Shown here: one piece after another, positions 1 through 8,086 of the stretch | Layout of the letters: each line of letters opens with the position of its first letter | Numbering within the stretch: position 1 is the first letter of the stretch | Assembly (NCBI GenBank): GCA_964570935.1 | Contig: CAZMZP010000022.1 | Coordinates: forward strand, 1-27,976 | DNA from: JAFGJU01 sp964570935 | GTDB taxonomy: Bacteria; Eisenbacteria; RBG-16-71-46; JAFGJU01 | Length of the DNA: 27,976 nucleotides | Direction: 5' to 3' | Program-made: the position numbers and the translations under genes | The notes under the pieces: generated by a model | Seen by the model: the letters and a program-made list of their open reading frames with translations, nothing else | Told to the model about the DNA's origin: nothing | Databases searched by the model: none

Positions 1-948
1 CTGCACTTCAAGAAGCCGGAGCGCGCCCTTGCCGGTCGCGACCACGATCCCGCCCTCACCCGAATGGTCCTCGCGCACGTCCAGCACGGTGCCGGGGACG
101 GCGCCAGCGGCCCCCGCGGCAAGGGCGGCGGCAAGAGTGTCGGCGACGGGGCGGGTCTCACCGGCCGGCGCAGGCCGCCCGGGCCCCGGGATTTCCGGCA
201 CGACCGTCGCCTTCAGTATCTTCAGCGGCTCCGCCTTGAAAGTGGTCTGTGCGCCGGGCCACGGAGTCATTCCTCTGACGTGATTGACGAGAGAGACTGC
301 GTCCTTGTTCCAGTCCACGACGCCGTCTTCCTTCTTGAGCCGCGGCGCGTAGCTCGAAACCGAGACGTCCTGCGGAAGTCTGGGCGCGGTCCCCAGCGCC
401 ACTTCGTTCAGAGTCCGGGAAAGAAGCTCGCTTCCAGCGGCCGCCATTCTCCCGGTCAGCTCACCCGCGTTCTCGTCAGGCAGAATTGGCACTTCTCGCC
501 GGAATATTATCTCACCTGCGTCCACCTTCTCGTTCATCCACATCGTGGTGACGCCGGTCACTGTTTCGCCCAGGATTATCGCCCAGTTGATGGGCGCGAC
601 GCCCCTCAGCGTGGGGAGCAGAGACGCATGCAGGTTGATACACCCCACGGACGGCAGGCTCAGAAGCCGCTTGCGCAGTATGGCACCGTACGCGACTACG
701 ACTATGAGCTCGGGCTTGAGGGCAGTCAGCTCCGTGATGGCTTCGTCGAGGTTGACGTTCTCCGGCTGGAGAATTCGGAGGCCGCGCTCCAGAGCGAGCA
801 GCTTGACGGGGGGAGGATACACCTCGCGTCCCCGTCCGCGCGGCTTGTCGGGCTGGGTGACCACCGCCGCAACGTCGTGGCCGTCTTCGAGCAGCCTGGA
901 CAGCGAGGGGACCGCGAACCGGGGCGTCCCCATGAAGACTATTCTCAA
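1..948 (-). CDS. fmt: methionyl-tRNA formyltransferase, C-terminus cut by window edge
   Basis: Formylates the amino group of methionyl-initiator tRNA using 10-formyltetrahydrofolate, in the cytoplasm. The 316 visible codons begin with a TTG at 948-946 preceded by AAGGAG six bases upstream; no stop is reached before base 1, so only the last few residues are missing (family about 310-330 aa). The N-terminus RIVFMGTPRFAVP is typical, followed by the catalytic stretch INLHASLLP with the downstream RGVAPINWAI and the Asp of the KVDAGEI segment, which supply the Asn/His/Asp catalytic set. The C-terminal tRNA-binding domain follows, with an unusual Gly/Ala/Pro-rich stretch at roughly residues 258-297. 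It lies 64 bases downstream of def, the usual partner, because formyl groups added here are removed by deformylase. Identification is certain; the TTG start is well supported. Confidence 0.96.
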   Translation of the reverse strand, partial: MRIVFMGTPRFAVPSLSRLLEDGHDVAAVVTQPDKPRGRGREVYPPPVKLLALERGLRILQPENVNLDEAITELTALKPELIVVVAYGAILRKRLLSLPSVGCINLHASLLPTLRGVAPINWAIILGETVTGVTTMWMNEKVDAGEIIFRREVPILPDENAGELTGRMAAAGSELLSRTLNEVALGTAPRLPQDVSVSSYAPRLKKEDGVVDWNKDAVSLVNHVRGMTPWPGAQTTFKAEPLKILKATVVPEIPGPGRPAPAGETRPVADTLAAALAAGAAGAVPGTVLDVREDHSGEGGIVVATGKGALRLLEVQ

Positions 949-981
949 TTGGGGCTCCTTTCAGGCGGGCGGCGGTGCGCC

Positions 982-1030
982 CGGCTCACTTCTCCGCCGC
1001 GGTGTGATCGGCTCACTTCTCCGCCGCGGG
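982..1030. repeat. short tandem duplication of the def 3' end
   Basis: A 21-base segment at 982-1002 is repeated exactly at 1009-1029, a 27-base period. The repeated unit contains the last codons and stop of def (Ala-Glu-Lys-stop), so a second copy of the gene's tail lies just after its stop codon, between def and fmt. This is read directly from the sequence; it looks like a local slippage or unequal-exchange duplication. Confidence 0.85.
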
Positions 1031-1576
1031 ACGGCCGGTGCCCTGGGGAGAGGAGCCCTCGTCGCGCGCAGCGCTCTCCTCAAGCTTCTTCAGGTGCTTC
1101 TTGAGCACGTGGCGTTTGAGCGGACCGATCCGGTCCACTATCAGAATGCCGTCCAGATGGTCCAGCTCGTGCTGCACGGCTCGGGCCAGGATTCCCTCGC
1201 CCTTGACCCTTATCTCCTTGCCGTCGAGGTCGAGACCCTTGAGCTCAACCGCCTCGGCCCTGGATATCTCCTCCCACACACCCGGGACACTCAGGCAGCC
1301 CTCCTCCGACCTGACCGCACCGCTTCTTCTGACTATCTCCGGGTTGACGACGACGGCCTTCCATCGGGTGCCGTCCTCCTGCGGGATGCTGAGCACGATG
1401 AGCCGCAGCGGAACGCCCACCTGCGGGGCCGCGAGCCCGACTCCGCGGGAGCGCTCCAGGGTGACGAACATCTCGTCCGCCAGCCTTCGGACCGACTCGT
1501 CGATTTCTTTTATCTCGTCCGCACGGCGCCTCAGAACGGGGCTTCCGTACCTGACGACTCGCTCTCTACTCGCCAC
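1013..1576 (-). CDS. def: peptide deformylase
   Basis: Metalloprotease that removes the formyl group from the N-terminal methionine of nascent proteins. All three family motifs are present in the 187-residue product: GVGLAAPQVG (motif 1, about residues 46-55), EEGCLSVPG with the metal-binding Cys (motif 2), and QHELDHLDG with both metal-binding His and the catalytic Glu (motif 3). The start is GTG at 1576 with AAGGAG seven bases upstream; it lies inside the end of yajC (11-base overlap), suggesting coupled translation. The charged C-terminal tail after the last helix is poorly conserved and its coding end is duplicated just downstream. fmt follows in the same operon. Confidence 0.97.
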   Translation of the reverse strand: MASRERVVRYGSPVLRRRADEIKEIDESVRRLADEMFVTLERSRGVGLAAPQVGVPLRLIVLSIPQEDGTRWKAVVVNPEIVRRSGAVRSEEGCLSVPGVWEEISRAEAVELKGLDLDGKEIRVKGEGILARAVQHELDHLDGILIVDRIGPLKRHVLKKHLKKLEESAARDEGSSPQGTGRPAAEK

Positions 1577-1892
1577 TACCCCTCTCCTTGATGGCAGCGA
1601 CGCAGCTCTTGGACACTTCCACCTTGACCTCGTCGGCGATCTTGAGCACCGCGATGTCGTCCTTCACGCCCACGATCGTGCCGTGAATCCCGCCGGTGGT
1701 TATGACCCTGTCGCCCTTCTTCAGGGACTCCAGCATCTTGGAGTGCTCCTTCTGCCGCTTCATCTGCGGCCTCACGAGCAGGAAGTAGAAGATCCCGAAG
1801 ATGAGGACGATCATGATGAGACCGCCGTACGCGCCGCCTCCAGACTGTCCCCCGACGCCGGACGTTCCCATTGCGTATGCCGCGCTTACCAT
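1566..1892 (-). CDS. yajC: Sec translocase accessory subunit YajC
   Basis: Small inner-membrane protein associated with the SecDF-YajC complex that assists Sec-dependent export. The 108 aa start with a short Gly-rich outer segment, then one membrane helix at about residues 25-41 (ending FYFLLVRPQ), then the typical cytoplasmic sequence with QMKRQKEH and the conserved LKKGDRVITTGGIHGTIV. ATG at 1892 has a strong AAGGAGGG ribosome-binding site. It sits after tgt (61-base gap) as in many bacterial queA-tgt-yajC operons, but here is followed by def and fmt; secD and secF are not in the window. Confidence 0.95.
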   Translation of the reverse strand: MVSAAYAMGTSGVGGQSGGGAYGGLIMIVLIFGIFYFLLVRPQMKRQKEHSKMLESLKKGDRVITTGGIHGTIVGVKDDIAVLKIADEVKVEVSKSCVAAIKERGSGE

Positions 1893-1953
1893 CGAACCCT
1901 CCTTGGTGGTTTGTTAGAAACCGTGGCTGTCAACGCGACCCCAGGGCACATCC

Positions 1954-3087
1954 TCATGTCGCGTCCCGTGGGCCGGCATCGTACTTCGCGAGAAACTGAG
2001 CGCTCCATTCGGCGAACTGCCCATGCAGTATACTCCTTCTCATGTCGCCCATCATTCTCAAAAAGAACCGGAGACTGTGCAGCGTGGCCAGCCTCGGTCC
2101 CAGGAGCTCCCCCGCCTGGAAGAGGTGCCTCAGGTAGGCCCGAGAGAAGTTCCTGCACGTGTAGCAGTCACAATCTTCGTCTATGGGCCTCAAGTCCCGC
2201 GCGAACTCCACGTTCTTGACCACGAGCCTCCCGCGGGAAGTGAACACGGTGCCGTTCCGCGCGTTCCTCGTCGGCATCACACAATCGAACATGTCCACGC
2301 CCAGGGCGACCGCCTGGATGATGTCCCGCGGAAACCCCACCCCCATCAGGTAGCGAGGGCGGTCCTCCGGAAGCTCGCTTGTGCTGACCGCGGTCATGTC
2401 GAACGTGGCGCTCTTGGGCTCGCCCACCGAGAGCCCCCCGATGGCGTAGCCGTCGAACCCGATGTCGACCAGATCCTTCGCGCAGCGCTTTCTCAAGTCT
2501 TCGTACGTGCTGCCCTGCACGATGCCGAAGAGAGCCCTGGCCCCGGGAGGGTCGGAGCTCTCCCACGAGGCCTTGCACCGCCGCGCCCATTCGAGCGTGT
2601 TCTCCATGGACTGCCTGGCCAGCGGCACGTCCACCGGGTAGCCCACGCACTGGTCAAGCACCATCACCATGTCGGAATCCAGGGCGCGCTGGATCTCCAC
2701 GGCCAGCTCCGGCGAGAGGAAGTGTTCGGACCCGTCCAGGTGCGAACGGAACACCACGCCTTCCTTCCTCACGACCCGCAAGTCCGCCAGGCTGAACACC
2801 TGGAATCCGCCGCTGTCGGTGAGTATGGGCTTCGGCCAGCTCATGAAGCTGTGCAGCCCGCCGAGCTCGCGCACCAGCTGGTGGCCGGGCCGCAGGTACA
2901 GATGGTAAGTGTTGGCCAGGATCACCTGCGCTCCTATCTCGTCCAGCTCGTGCGGGGAAAGCGTCTTTACGGTGCCCTGGGTGCCGACGGGCATGAAGAT
3001 GGGGGTCTCTATCCTCCCCCTCTCAGTCACCACGACTGCGGCCCTGGCCGACGTGTTCGAGTCTCTCTTTTCGAGATGGAATTCCAT
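1954..3087 (-). CDS. tgt: queuine/preQ1 tRNA-guanine transglycosylase
   Basis: Exchanges guanine-34 of tRNAs with GUN anticodons for preQ1, the central step of queuosine synthesis. Features visible: FMPVGTQGTVK near the N-terminus, DSGGFQVFSL (substrate-binding Asp), GIVQGS, AIGGLSVGE, the nucleophile segment DMFDCVMPTRNARNG, and the zinc site CDCYTC followed about 26 residues later by His in ATLHSL. With the ATG at 3087 the protein has 377 aa, matching the family; an in-frame extension to 3183 would overlap queA but adds 32 residues that do not look like the family N-terminus, and no start here has a convincing ribosome-binding site. queA and queH lie immediately upstream, so the operon covers preQ1 insertion and its later maturation. 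Confidence 0.96.
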   Translation of the reverse strand: MEFHLEKRDSNTSARAAVVVTERGRIETPIFMPVGTQGTVKTLSPHELDEIGAQVILANTYHLYLRPGHQLVRELGGLHSFMSWPKPILTDSGGFQVFSLADLRVVRKEGVVFRSHLDGSEHFLSPELAVEIQRALDSDMVMVLDQCVGYPVDVPLARQSMENTLEWARRCKASWESSDPPGARALFGIVQGSTYEDLRKRCAKDLVDIGFDGYAIGGLSVGEPKSATFDMTAVSTSELPEDRPRYLMGVGFPRDIIQAVALGVDMFDCVMPTRNARNGTVFTSRGRLVVKNVEFARDLRPIDEDCDCYTCRNFSRAYLRHLFQAGELLGPRLATLHSLRFFLRMMGDMRRSILHGQFAEWSAQFLAKYDAGPRDAT

Positions 3088-3175
3088 GCTGTACCAGATT
3101 CGGGCTGTTTCCGGACGCTTCGCTCGCGGTTCCGGCACGCCGCGTGCCGAGCCGGCCATGATATACCGCGCCCCG

Positions 3176-4318
3176 CTAAACAATCAACATACTATCGCCG
3201 TAGCTGTAGAAGCGGTAGCCAGTTCTCTTCGCCTCCTCGTAGGCGGAGAGAAGGAACTCTCTCCCGGCGAACGCGCTCGTGAGCAGCATCACGCTTGAAC
3301 CCGGGAGATGGAAATTTGTGATGAGCGCGTCCACCACCTTGAAATCGTAAGGCGGGTATATGAATTTCTCGGCCCAGCCCTCGGCGGGGGCGAGGCCCGG
3401 CGCGGTGCCGCCCACGCGTTCGTTCCTGCCGGCGCCTGCGTCTGGAGCGCCCGCCCCGCGCGGCTTTCCGGCGGCATCCCCGCCAGCGGCCAGGTCGGCC
3501 AGCGTCTCGAGCGTCCTGGCCGTCGTCGTCCCCACGGCGAACACACGGCCGCCGCGGCCGCGCGTCCTGTTCACCGCCTGACAGGTCTCCGCGGTGACTT
3601 CGAAATACTCCGGGTCGAGCGTCTGGCCCGCGATCGGGCCCGGCTGGAGAGGATTGAACGTCCCGGGGCCCACGTGCAGAAGCACCTTCGATATCTCGAC
3701 TCCCCTGGCCTCCAGCTTCCGGAAGGTCTCTTTCGTGAAGTGAAGGCCGGCGGTGGGCGCGGCGCACGACCCGACCGCCCTGGCGTACACCGTCTGGTAG
3801 TCGTCTCTGTCTTCCACGTCCGCGTGCCGCTTCATGTAAGGCGGAATCGGCATCTCGCCCCAGCTCTCCATGTACTCTTCGAAGGGCTCGCTCACCCTGA
3901 ACAAGAAGGTCGAGCCCGAGACTCTTTCGACAAACTCGGTCCTGCCTCCGCCGTTCAGCGCGAGCTGTGTGCCCTGTTTCATCCTCCGGCCCGGTCTCAC
4001 CAGGGCCTCCCAGAGACCCGCGCCGCGCCTGCGTACGAACAGAAGCTCCACTTTGCCACCGGTCTCCGGCCGCGATGCCTGGAGCCTGCACGGCATGACT
4101 TTCGTGTCGTTGAGAACGACGCAATCGCCCTCGTCCAGGAAGGACGGGAGAGACCCGAACGCGAAATGCTGGATGCTCTGCGCGGCCCTGTCGAGCACCA
4201 TCAGTCTCGAGGAATCGCGGGGGGTGACGGGCCTCGTCGCAATGAAGCTCTGGGGAAGGTCGTAGTGGAAGTCCTCGAGCTCGAGGCTCGGGGTGGGGTT
4301 GGGATTCCGGCTGTGCAT
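3176..4318 (-). CDS. queA: S-adenosylmethionine:tRNA ribosyltransferase-isomerase
   Basis: Transfers and isomerises the ribosyl moiety of S-adenosylmethionine onto preQ1-tRNA to give epoxyqueuosine. Conserved segments include DFHYDLPQSFIATRP at the N-terminus, VLNDTKVMPCRL, the strongly conserved GSCAAPTAGLHFT (about residues 183-195), LLHVGPGTFNPL, VGTTTARTLE, and the C-terminal TNFHLPGSS and YRFYSYGD. The product is 380 aa, longer than the usual 340-356, because of a Gly/Ala/Pro-rich insert at about residues 276-312 between VGTTTARTLE and the YPPYDF segment. The start lies two bases after the queH stop. Confidence 0.97.
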   Translation of the reverse strand: MHSRNPNPTPSLELEDFHYDLPQSFIATRPVTPRDSSRLMVLDRAAQSIQHFAFGSLPSFLDEGDCVVLNDTKVMPCRLQASRPETGGKVELLFVRRRGAGLWEALVRPGRRMKQGTQLALNGGGRTEFVERVSGSTFLFRVSEPFEEYMESWGEMPIPPYMKRHADVEDRDDYQTVYARAVGSCAAPTAGLHFTKETFRKLEARGVEISKVLLHVGPGTFNPLQPGPIAGQTLDPEYFEVTAETCQAVNRTRGRGGRVFAVGTTTARTLETLADLAAGGDAAGKPRGAGAPDAGAGRNERVGGTAPGLAPAEGWAEKFIYPPYDFKVVDALITNFHLPGSSVMLLTSAFAGREFLLSAYEEAKRTGYRFYSYGDSMLIV

Positions 4319-4320
4319 CG

Positions 4321-4908
4321 TCAGAGTCCGGTCCCTGAGGCGCCGGCCGCGGGCGGCCGGGAAGGCCCGCCGTGCGCACCGAGGTAGCGCTCTTTCTCGC
4401 TGAAGATGCAGCCGCAGTATTTCTGGAGGTGGAGGCCCTCTGCCCTGGAGATAGTCCTGGTCTCACGCCAGCGGGGCCTCCAGTCAGAGTAAAGGAACTC
4501 CACGCCGGTCGCCTTCTGAACTGCCCTGCCCACGTCACGGATCAGGTCGTGCTTCTGGTGGGGGCTGACGAGCAAGGTGGTGGAGAAGAGCCTTATGCCC
4601 TCCTCTCTGGCCTTGTTCGCCACGGCGGTCAATCGGAGCTCGTAGCAGGCCTCGCACCTGGACTCCGGCCGCGACAGCTGCACGCGGAGGAATCTCTCGA
4701 GAGGATAGCCCGTGTAGAAGAACCCGGTAACTCCACTGCTGTTAACAAATTGCTGCATTGACATCAAGCGACTTCTGAACTCTGTGTACGGATGGATGTT
4801 GGGGTTGAAGAAGAAGGTGGCCACGTCGAGACCCTGCTCCTTAAGAGCCGGGACGGGCACCGTGGAACACGGAGCGCAGCAGGCATGAACCAGGATTTTC
4901 TCGGGCAA
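4321..4908 (-). CDS. queH: epoxyqueuosine reductase QueH (DUF208 family)
   Basis: Reduces epoxyqueuosine to queuosine in tRNA; QueH is the iron-sulfur enzyme unrelated to the cobalamin-dependent QueG. The family cysteine signatures are all present: VHACCAPCS close to the N-terminus, SRCEACYELRL in the middle, and QKYCGCIFSEKERY near the C-terminus. Family members begin only a few residues before the first CC, so I place the start at a TTG (4908) with GGAGG close upstream, giving 195 aa. An in-frame ATG at 5019 just after ruvB would add 37 Arg/Pro-rich residues without family resemblance; that longer start cannot be excluded. The gene ends two bases before queA. With tgt and queA it supplies the last three steps of queuosine formation. 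Confidence 0.93.
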   Translation of the reverse strand: MPEKILVHACCAPCSTVPVPALKEQGLDVATFFFNPNIHPYTEFRSRLMSMQQFVNSSGVTGFFYTGYPLERFLRVQLSRPESRCEACYELRLTAVANKAREEGIRLFSTTLLVSPHQKHDLIRDVGRAVQKATGVEFLYSDWRPRWRETRTISRAEGLHLQKYCGCIFSEKERYLGAHGGPSRPPAAGASGTGL

Positions 4909-5025
4909 GTCGCCTCCGACGATGAGTAACGTGCCGTTCCGGGCTGCGCACGGGAAGCGCGGCCGCGCGGGTTGCGGCAGGCGGGTACCACTCTCGCGGC
5001 CCCGCCGGAGCAGGCTCATTACCTG

Positions 5026-6069
5026 CTACTTGAAGAGCTCGTTCTGCTTGTCGCCCTGCTTGGGTTCTGCGTCCGGCGCGGGGAGACCCAGGTGTTCGTA
5101 CGCGAGACCCGTGGCCTGTCGTCCCCTGGACGTCCGCTGTATGAAGCCCTCCTGGATCAGGAAGGGTTCGTAAACGTCCTCCAGCGTCTCCGCCTCTTCC
5201 CCAACCGCCACGGCCAGGTTGCTCAAGCCCACCGGACCGCCTCCGAACTTGAGGCAGATCGCCTCGAGCATCCGTCTGTCCATGTCGTCCAGGCCGAGCT
5301 TGTCCACCTCGAGCATCCGGAGGGCGTTGTCGGCTACCGGCTTTGTGATCTTCCCCTTGGCCTTTATCTCCGCAAAGTCCCTCACCCTTCTCAGGAGCCG
5401 GTTGGCAATTCGGGGGGTGCCTCTGGAGCGCCGCGCGATCTCGGCAGCGCCGTCTTCGTCCAGCTCGACTTCCATTATCCTGGCGGAGCGCTTCACGATC
5501 AGGCCGAGCTCGTCGGGCGAATAGTACCCCACGCGGCAGGTCATACCGAAACGAGCTCTCAGGGGCGAGGTTATCATACCGGCCCGGGTCGTGGCGCCGG
5601 CGAGCGTGAACCGGTGCAGCTTGAGCCGCACGGAACGGGCGCTCGGTCCCCGGTCTATCATTATGTCGATCCGGAAGTCCTCCATCGCGGGATAGAGGTA
5701 TTCTTCGACCACGTGGTTAAGCCGGTGGATTTCGTCAATGAAGAGTATGCCGCGCTCGGGGAGGTTTGTGAGGAGACCGGCCAGGTCAGCCGGCCTCTCG
5801 ATCACGGGGCCCGTGGCGTGGGTAATCTCCACGCCCATCTCGTTCGCGATTATGTTGGCCAGAGTGGTCTTCCCCAGGCCGGGAGGCCCGTGGAACAGGA
5901 CGTGGTCCAGGGCTTCTCCTCTCTGCACAGCAGCTTGCAGGAATACCTTGAGGTTCTCCTTGAGCTGGCTCTGCCCGACGAAGTCTTCCAACTTGGTCGG
6001 CCTGAGCGCCCTGTCCACCGCGACGTCTTCGTCGCCCAGGACCGGCGAACTGAGCCTGGGTTCAGTCAA
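5026..6069 (-). CDS. ruvB: Holliday junction branch-migration ATPase RuvB
   Basis: AAA+ hexameric motor that, loaded by RuvA, drives branch migration at Holliday junctions. Seen: RALRPTKLEDFVGQ at the N-terminus, Walker A GPPGLGKTTLA, Walker B FIDEIHRL, sensor 1 AGATTRAG, arginine finger PLRARFGM, and the winged-helix C-terminal domain (GLDDMDRRML, GGGPVGL, EPFLIQEGFIQRT). I choose a TTG start at 6069 with AAGGAG nine bases upstream, giving 347 aa, the normal length; an ATG-initiated reading from 6183 adds 38 non-family residues. ruvC and ruvA are not adjacent but lie at 13307-14394 in the same orientation, beyond an unrelated block. queH follows. Confidence 0.97.
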   Translation of the reverse strand: MTEPRLSSPVLGDEDVAVDRALRPTKLEDFVGQSQLKENLKVFLQAAVQRGEALDHVLFHGPPGLGKTTLANIIANEMGVEITHATGPVIERPADLAGLLTNLPERGILFIDEIHRLNHVVEEYLYPAMEDFRIDIMIDRGPSARSVRLKLHRFTLAGATTRAGMITSPLRARFGMTCRVGYYSPDELGLIVKRSARIMEVELDEDGAAEIARRSRGTPRIANRLLRRVRDFAEIKAKGKITKPVADNALRMLEVDKLGLDDMDRRMLEAICLKFGGGPVGLSNLAVAVGEEAETLEDVYEPFLIQEGFIQRTSRGRQATGLAYEHLGLPAPDAEPKQGDKQNELFK

Positions 6070-6136
6070 TTCTCCTCGCTCCTTGTTGGGATCACGCGCA
6101 CTGGCGGAGACAGTCTGTCGGCGTTGTTTCGCCCGT

Positions 6137-6165
6137 AGATTAGCACAGCCGCAGAAGTGCTGCAA
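6137..6165 (-). promoter_or_regulatory. weak candidate sigma70-type promoter for the ruvB operon
   Basis: On the minus strand TTGCAG and TAATCT are separated by 17 bases, about 70 bases upstream of the ruvB TTG start. Both hexamers match the consensus only partly. It is offered because the gap between the lectin gene and ruvB (165 bases) is larger than within the operon. Confidence 0.3.
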
Positions 6166-6234
6166 ACGCAAAACGGCCGCCACAGGGCTCCTGCAGCGCG
6201 TCGCGGCGGCATTCGTGAGTCGCGCGAGACAGCG

Positions 6235-6777
6235 TCAGTCTCGTTCGAAAACGTAACCGTTGCGGTGGTCCGCCGGATTGTCCGTCTCGGAGTCATCCCA
6301 ACCACCACCTATCAGCCCGCCCGCCTTGAAGAAACGCAGAAGATTCTGGTTGGCAGTACCGGCATTGTCAGGTTGACCGTCTTCCCAATTTGTGTACACG
6401 AACGGCTCATTGGTCACCCAACGCCACCCTCCAGCAGGTTCCACAGCGCCAGACACCTGATATCCTCCAAGCCAGGGGCCAAGTCCATTGTCGTAATAGT
6501 CGAGGTACCAGAAGGTCGAGTCGCCGCTGACCAGACTGAACACGAATGCGTTTTCATCCGCGGATGTGATGGTCGCGAGATGGCCGCCACGGGCCTCGCA
6601 CGCGGCCTGTGCGTCTTGCCACGAGACTCCGGGCGCCAGGACTGCTTCGTAGCAGTGATTGTTCCACTCCACGGTTCCGTCCGGACAAGGCGAAGGGGTG
6701 CGAGTGGGAGGGTCGTCCTTACCACACCCAGCCAGTATGAGGAGAAGCAGCGCCAGCGAGCAGAGAACCCTTTGCAT
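6235..6777 (-). CDS. C-type-lectin-domain lipoprotein
   Basis: A 180-residue predicted lipoprotein. The start at 6777 is fixed by an AGGAGG just upstream and by the signal peptide: MQR, a hydrophobic run, then lipobox LAGC with the acylated Cys at residue 18. After a short Pro/Thr linker, the C-type-lectin-like fold begins at CPDGTVEWNNHCYE and continues with SWQDAQAACEARGGHLATI, WLGGYQ (the WIGL-like core), GGWRWVTNEPFVYTNWEDGQ and GWDDSE. The usual last cysteine is missing (the chain ends GYVFERD), so the Cys in QAAC has no evident partner. QPDN near the calcium-site loop resembles the EPN/QPD sugar-binding motifs, but ligand and role are unknown. It is transcribed away from the DUF362 gene and toward ruvB. 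Confidence 0.85.
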   Translation of the reverse strand: MQRVLCSLALLLLILAGCGKDDPPTRTPSPCPDGTVEWNNHCYEAVLAPGVSWQDAQAACEARGGHLATITSADENAFVFSLVSGDSTFWYLDYYDNGLGPWLGGYQVSGAVEPAGGWRWVTNEPFVYTNWEDGQPDNAGTANQNLLRFFKAGGLIGGGWDDSETDNPADHRNGYVFERD

Positions 6778-6921
6778 CGTTTCCTCCTTCCTCCGCGTGT
6801 TCCGCGGGTCAGACATGAACGGCGAAAGAGAAACTGTCGGTCTCACGAGCCGGACAAGATTGGCACGAGTCCGGGAGGACAGCAAGGGGAAAAGACCCGG
6901 ACGGGGCCAGAGCGGCCGAAT

Positions 6922-6949
6922 TTGACACCGCGGTCGGCGTGATGATATC
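6922..6949 (+). promoter_or_regulatory. candidate promoter for the DUF362-polyferredoxin-ABC operon
   Basis: A perfect TTGACA at 6922-6927 is followed 16 bases later by GATATC at 6944-6949, a partial -10 match. It lies about 90 bases upstream of the first gene in the divergent gap 6778-7039. The -35 is good and the -10 is poor. Confidence 0.4.
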
Positions 6950-7039
6950 CTGCAGTTGACGCCGCGTTCGACAAACGGTCGCACCAGAAGCGGTGGCAGA
7001 GGCGGCGGATGTAGTCATCTCACGGATGGGAAGGATCGC

Positions 7040-8017
7040 ATGGACAGCCTTGACAGAATGGACACGATGGACCGCAGGAGATTCTTAAAACTTACTGCCG
7101 CGGCCACCACCGGCCTCGCAATCGCCGGCGTGAACCCGCTCGAAGCGTTCGCCGCCGACAAGCAAGCTGTCGCCGGACAGGCCGTCGCAAAGCAAACCGC
7201 GGCCAAACAGGCTCCACTCGCCTTCGTGGTGACGCGGGGCGGCACGCCGGACAAGAACTACGCCGCCGCGCTCAAGGCGCTCGGAGGCATGTCGAAATTT
7301 GTGACTCGCGGCGACGTGGTGGTGGTGAAGCCCAACATCGGCTGGGACCGCACTCCGGAGCAGGCAGCCAACACGGACCCGACGCTCGTCGGCGCTGTCG
7401 TGAGGAGCTGCTACGACGCGGGCGCCAAGAAGGTCAAGGTGTTTGACTATACGTGCAACGACCCGCGGCGCACGTACGTGCGGAGCGGCATCGCGGAAGC
7501 CGCGAAGGCCGCCGGCGCCGAGGTGAGCTTCGTGGACGACAGGAAATTCAAGCGCGTGGACATGAAGGGCGCCGTTATGAAGACGTGGCCGGTCTACGCC
7601 GAGGCGATGGACTGCGACCGGCTGATAAACGTTCCCGTGGCCAAGCACCACGGGAGCTCGCGGCTCACCATGTCCCTCAAGAACTGGATGGGGGTCATCG
7701 GAGACCCGCGGGGCAGGCTCCACCAGGACTTCGACCACAGTCTGGCCGACCTGGGGCGGTTCTTCAAGCCGTCCCTGACCGTGCTCGACGCCACCAGAAT
7801 ACTGACAGCCTACGGGCCGCAGGGCGGCGACACAAAGGACGTCCGCACTCTGAACACGCTCGTGGTCGGGATCGACCAGGTGGCCATAGACTCGTACGGC
7901 ACGTCGTTCTTCGGCATGAAGGGAACTCAGCTCGGCTACCTCGTCGAGGCGACGCGGCTGGGCGTGGGGCAGGTCAACTTAAGCAAGGTGCGTCACTCGG
8001 TGATAGACGTGGCCTGA
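7040..8017 (+). CDS. Tat-exported DUF362 family protein
   Basis: A 325-residue protein of the DUF362 family, whose members are often linked to iron-sulfur proteins but have no settled reaction. The ATG at 7040 has GGAAGGA upstream and gives a twin-arginine signal: MDRRRFLKLTAAATTG, a hydrophobic stretch, and an AFA cleavage region, then a repetitive Ala/Gln/Lys linker. The mature part contains the family-like GDVVVVKPNIGWDR, VKVFDYTCNDP, INVPVAKHHGSSRLTMSLKN (written here in part) and SFFGMKGTQLG. Tat export suggests a protein folded before export, possibly with a cofactor. The polyferredoxin gene follows after 69 bases, so it may act as the periplasmic partner of that membrane redox protein; this is inferred from context. 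Confidence 0.88.
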   Translation: MDSLDRMDTMDRRRFLKLTAAATTGLAIAGVNPLEAFAADKQAVAGQAVAKQTAAKQAPLAFVVTRGGTPDKNYAAALKALGGMSKFVTRGDVVVVKPNIGWDRTPEQAANTDPTLVGAVVRSCYDAGAKKVKVFDYTCNDPRRTYVRSGIAEAAKAAGAEVSFVDDRKFKRVDMKGAVMKTWPVYAEAMDCDRLINVPVAKHHGSSRLTMSLKNWMGVIGDPRGRLHQDFDHSLADLGRFFKPSLTVLDATRILTAYGPQGGDTKDVRTLNTLVVGIDQVAIDSYGTSFFGMKGTQLGYLVEATRLGVGQVNLSKVRHSVIDVA

Positions 8018-8086
8018 CAGCCGTCTTGGCCCGCAGGCCGGCTCCCGGCGCCGTGGCTCGGGAAGGCGCAGACAGAGACCGTTAGT

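Noticed and set aside
64..1104. Long open frame on the plus strand across fmt/def.
   Set aside because: It is the shadow of fmt on the other strand: the minus-strand frame carries all fmt motifs, while this frame is Arg/Gly-rich without any recognisable domain.
3192..4538. A 448-codon minus-strand frame overlapping queA and queH.
   Set aside because: The queA frame carries every family motif over the same bases; this alternate frame is an Arg/Pro-rich high-GC artefact.
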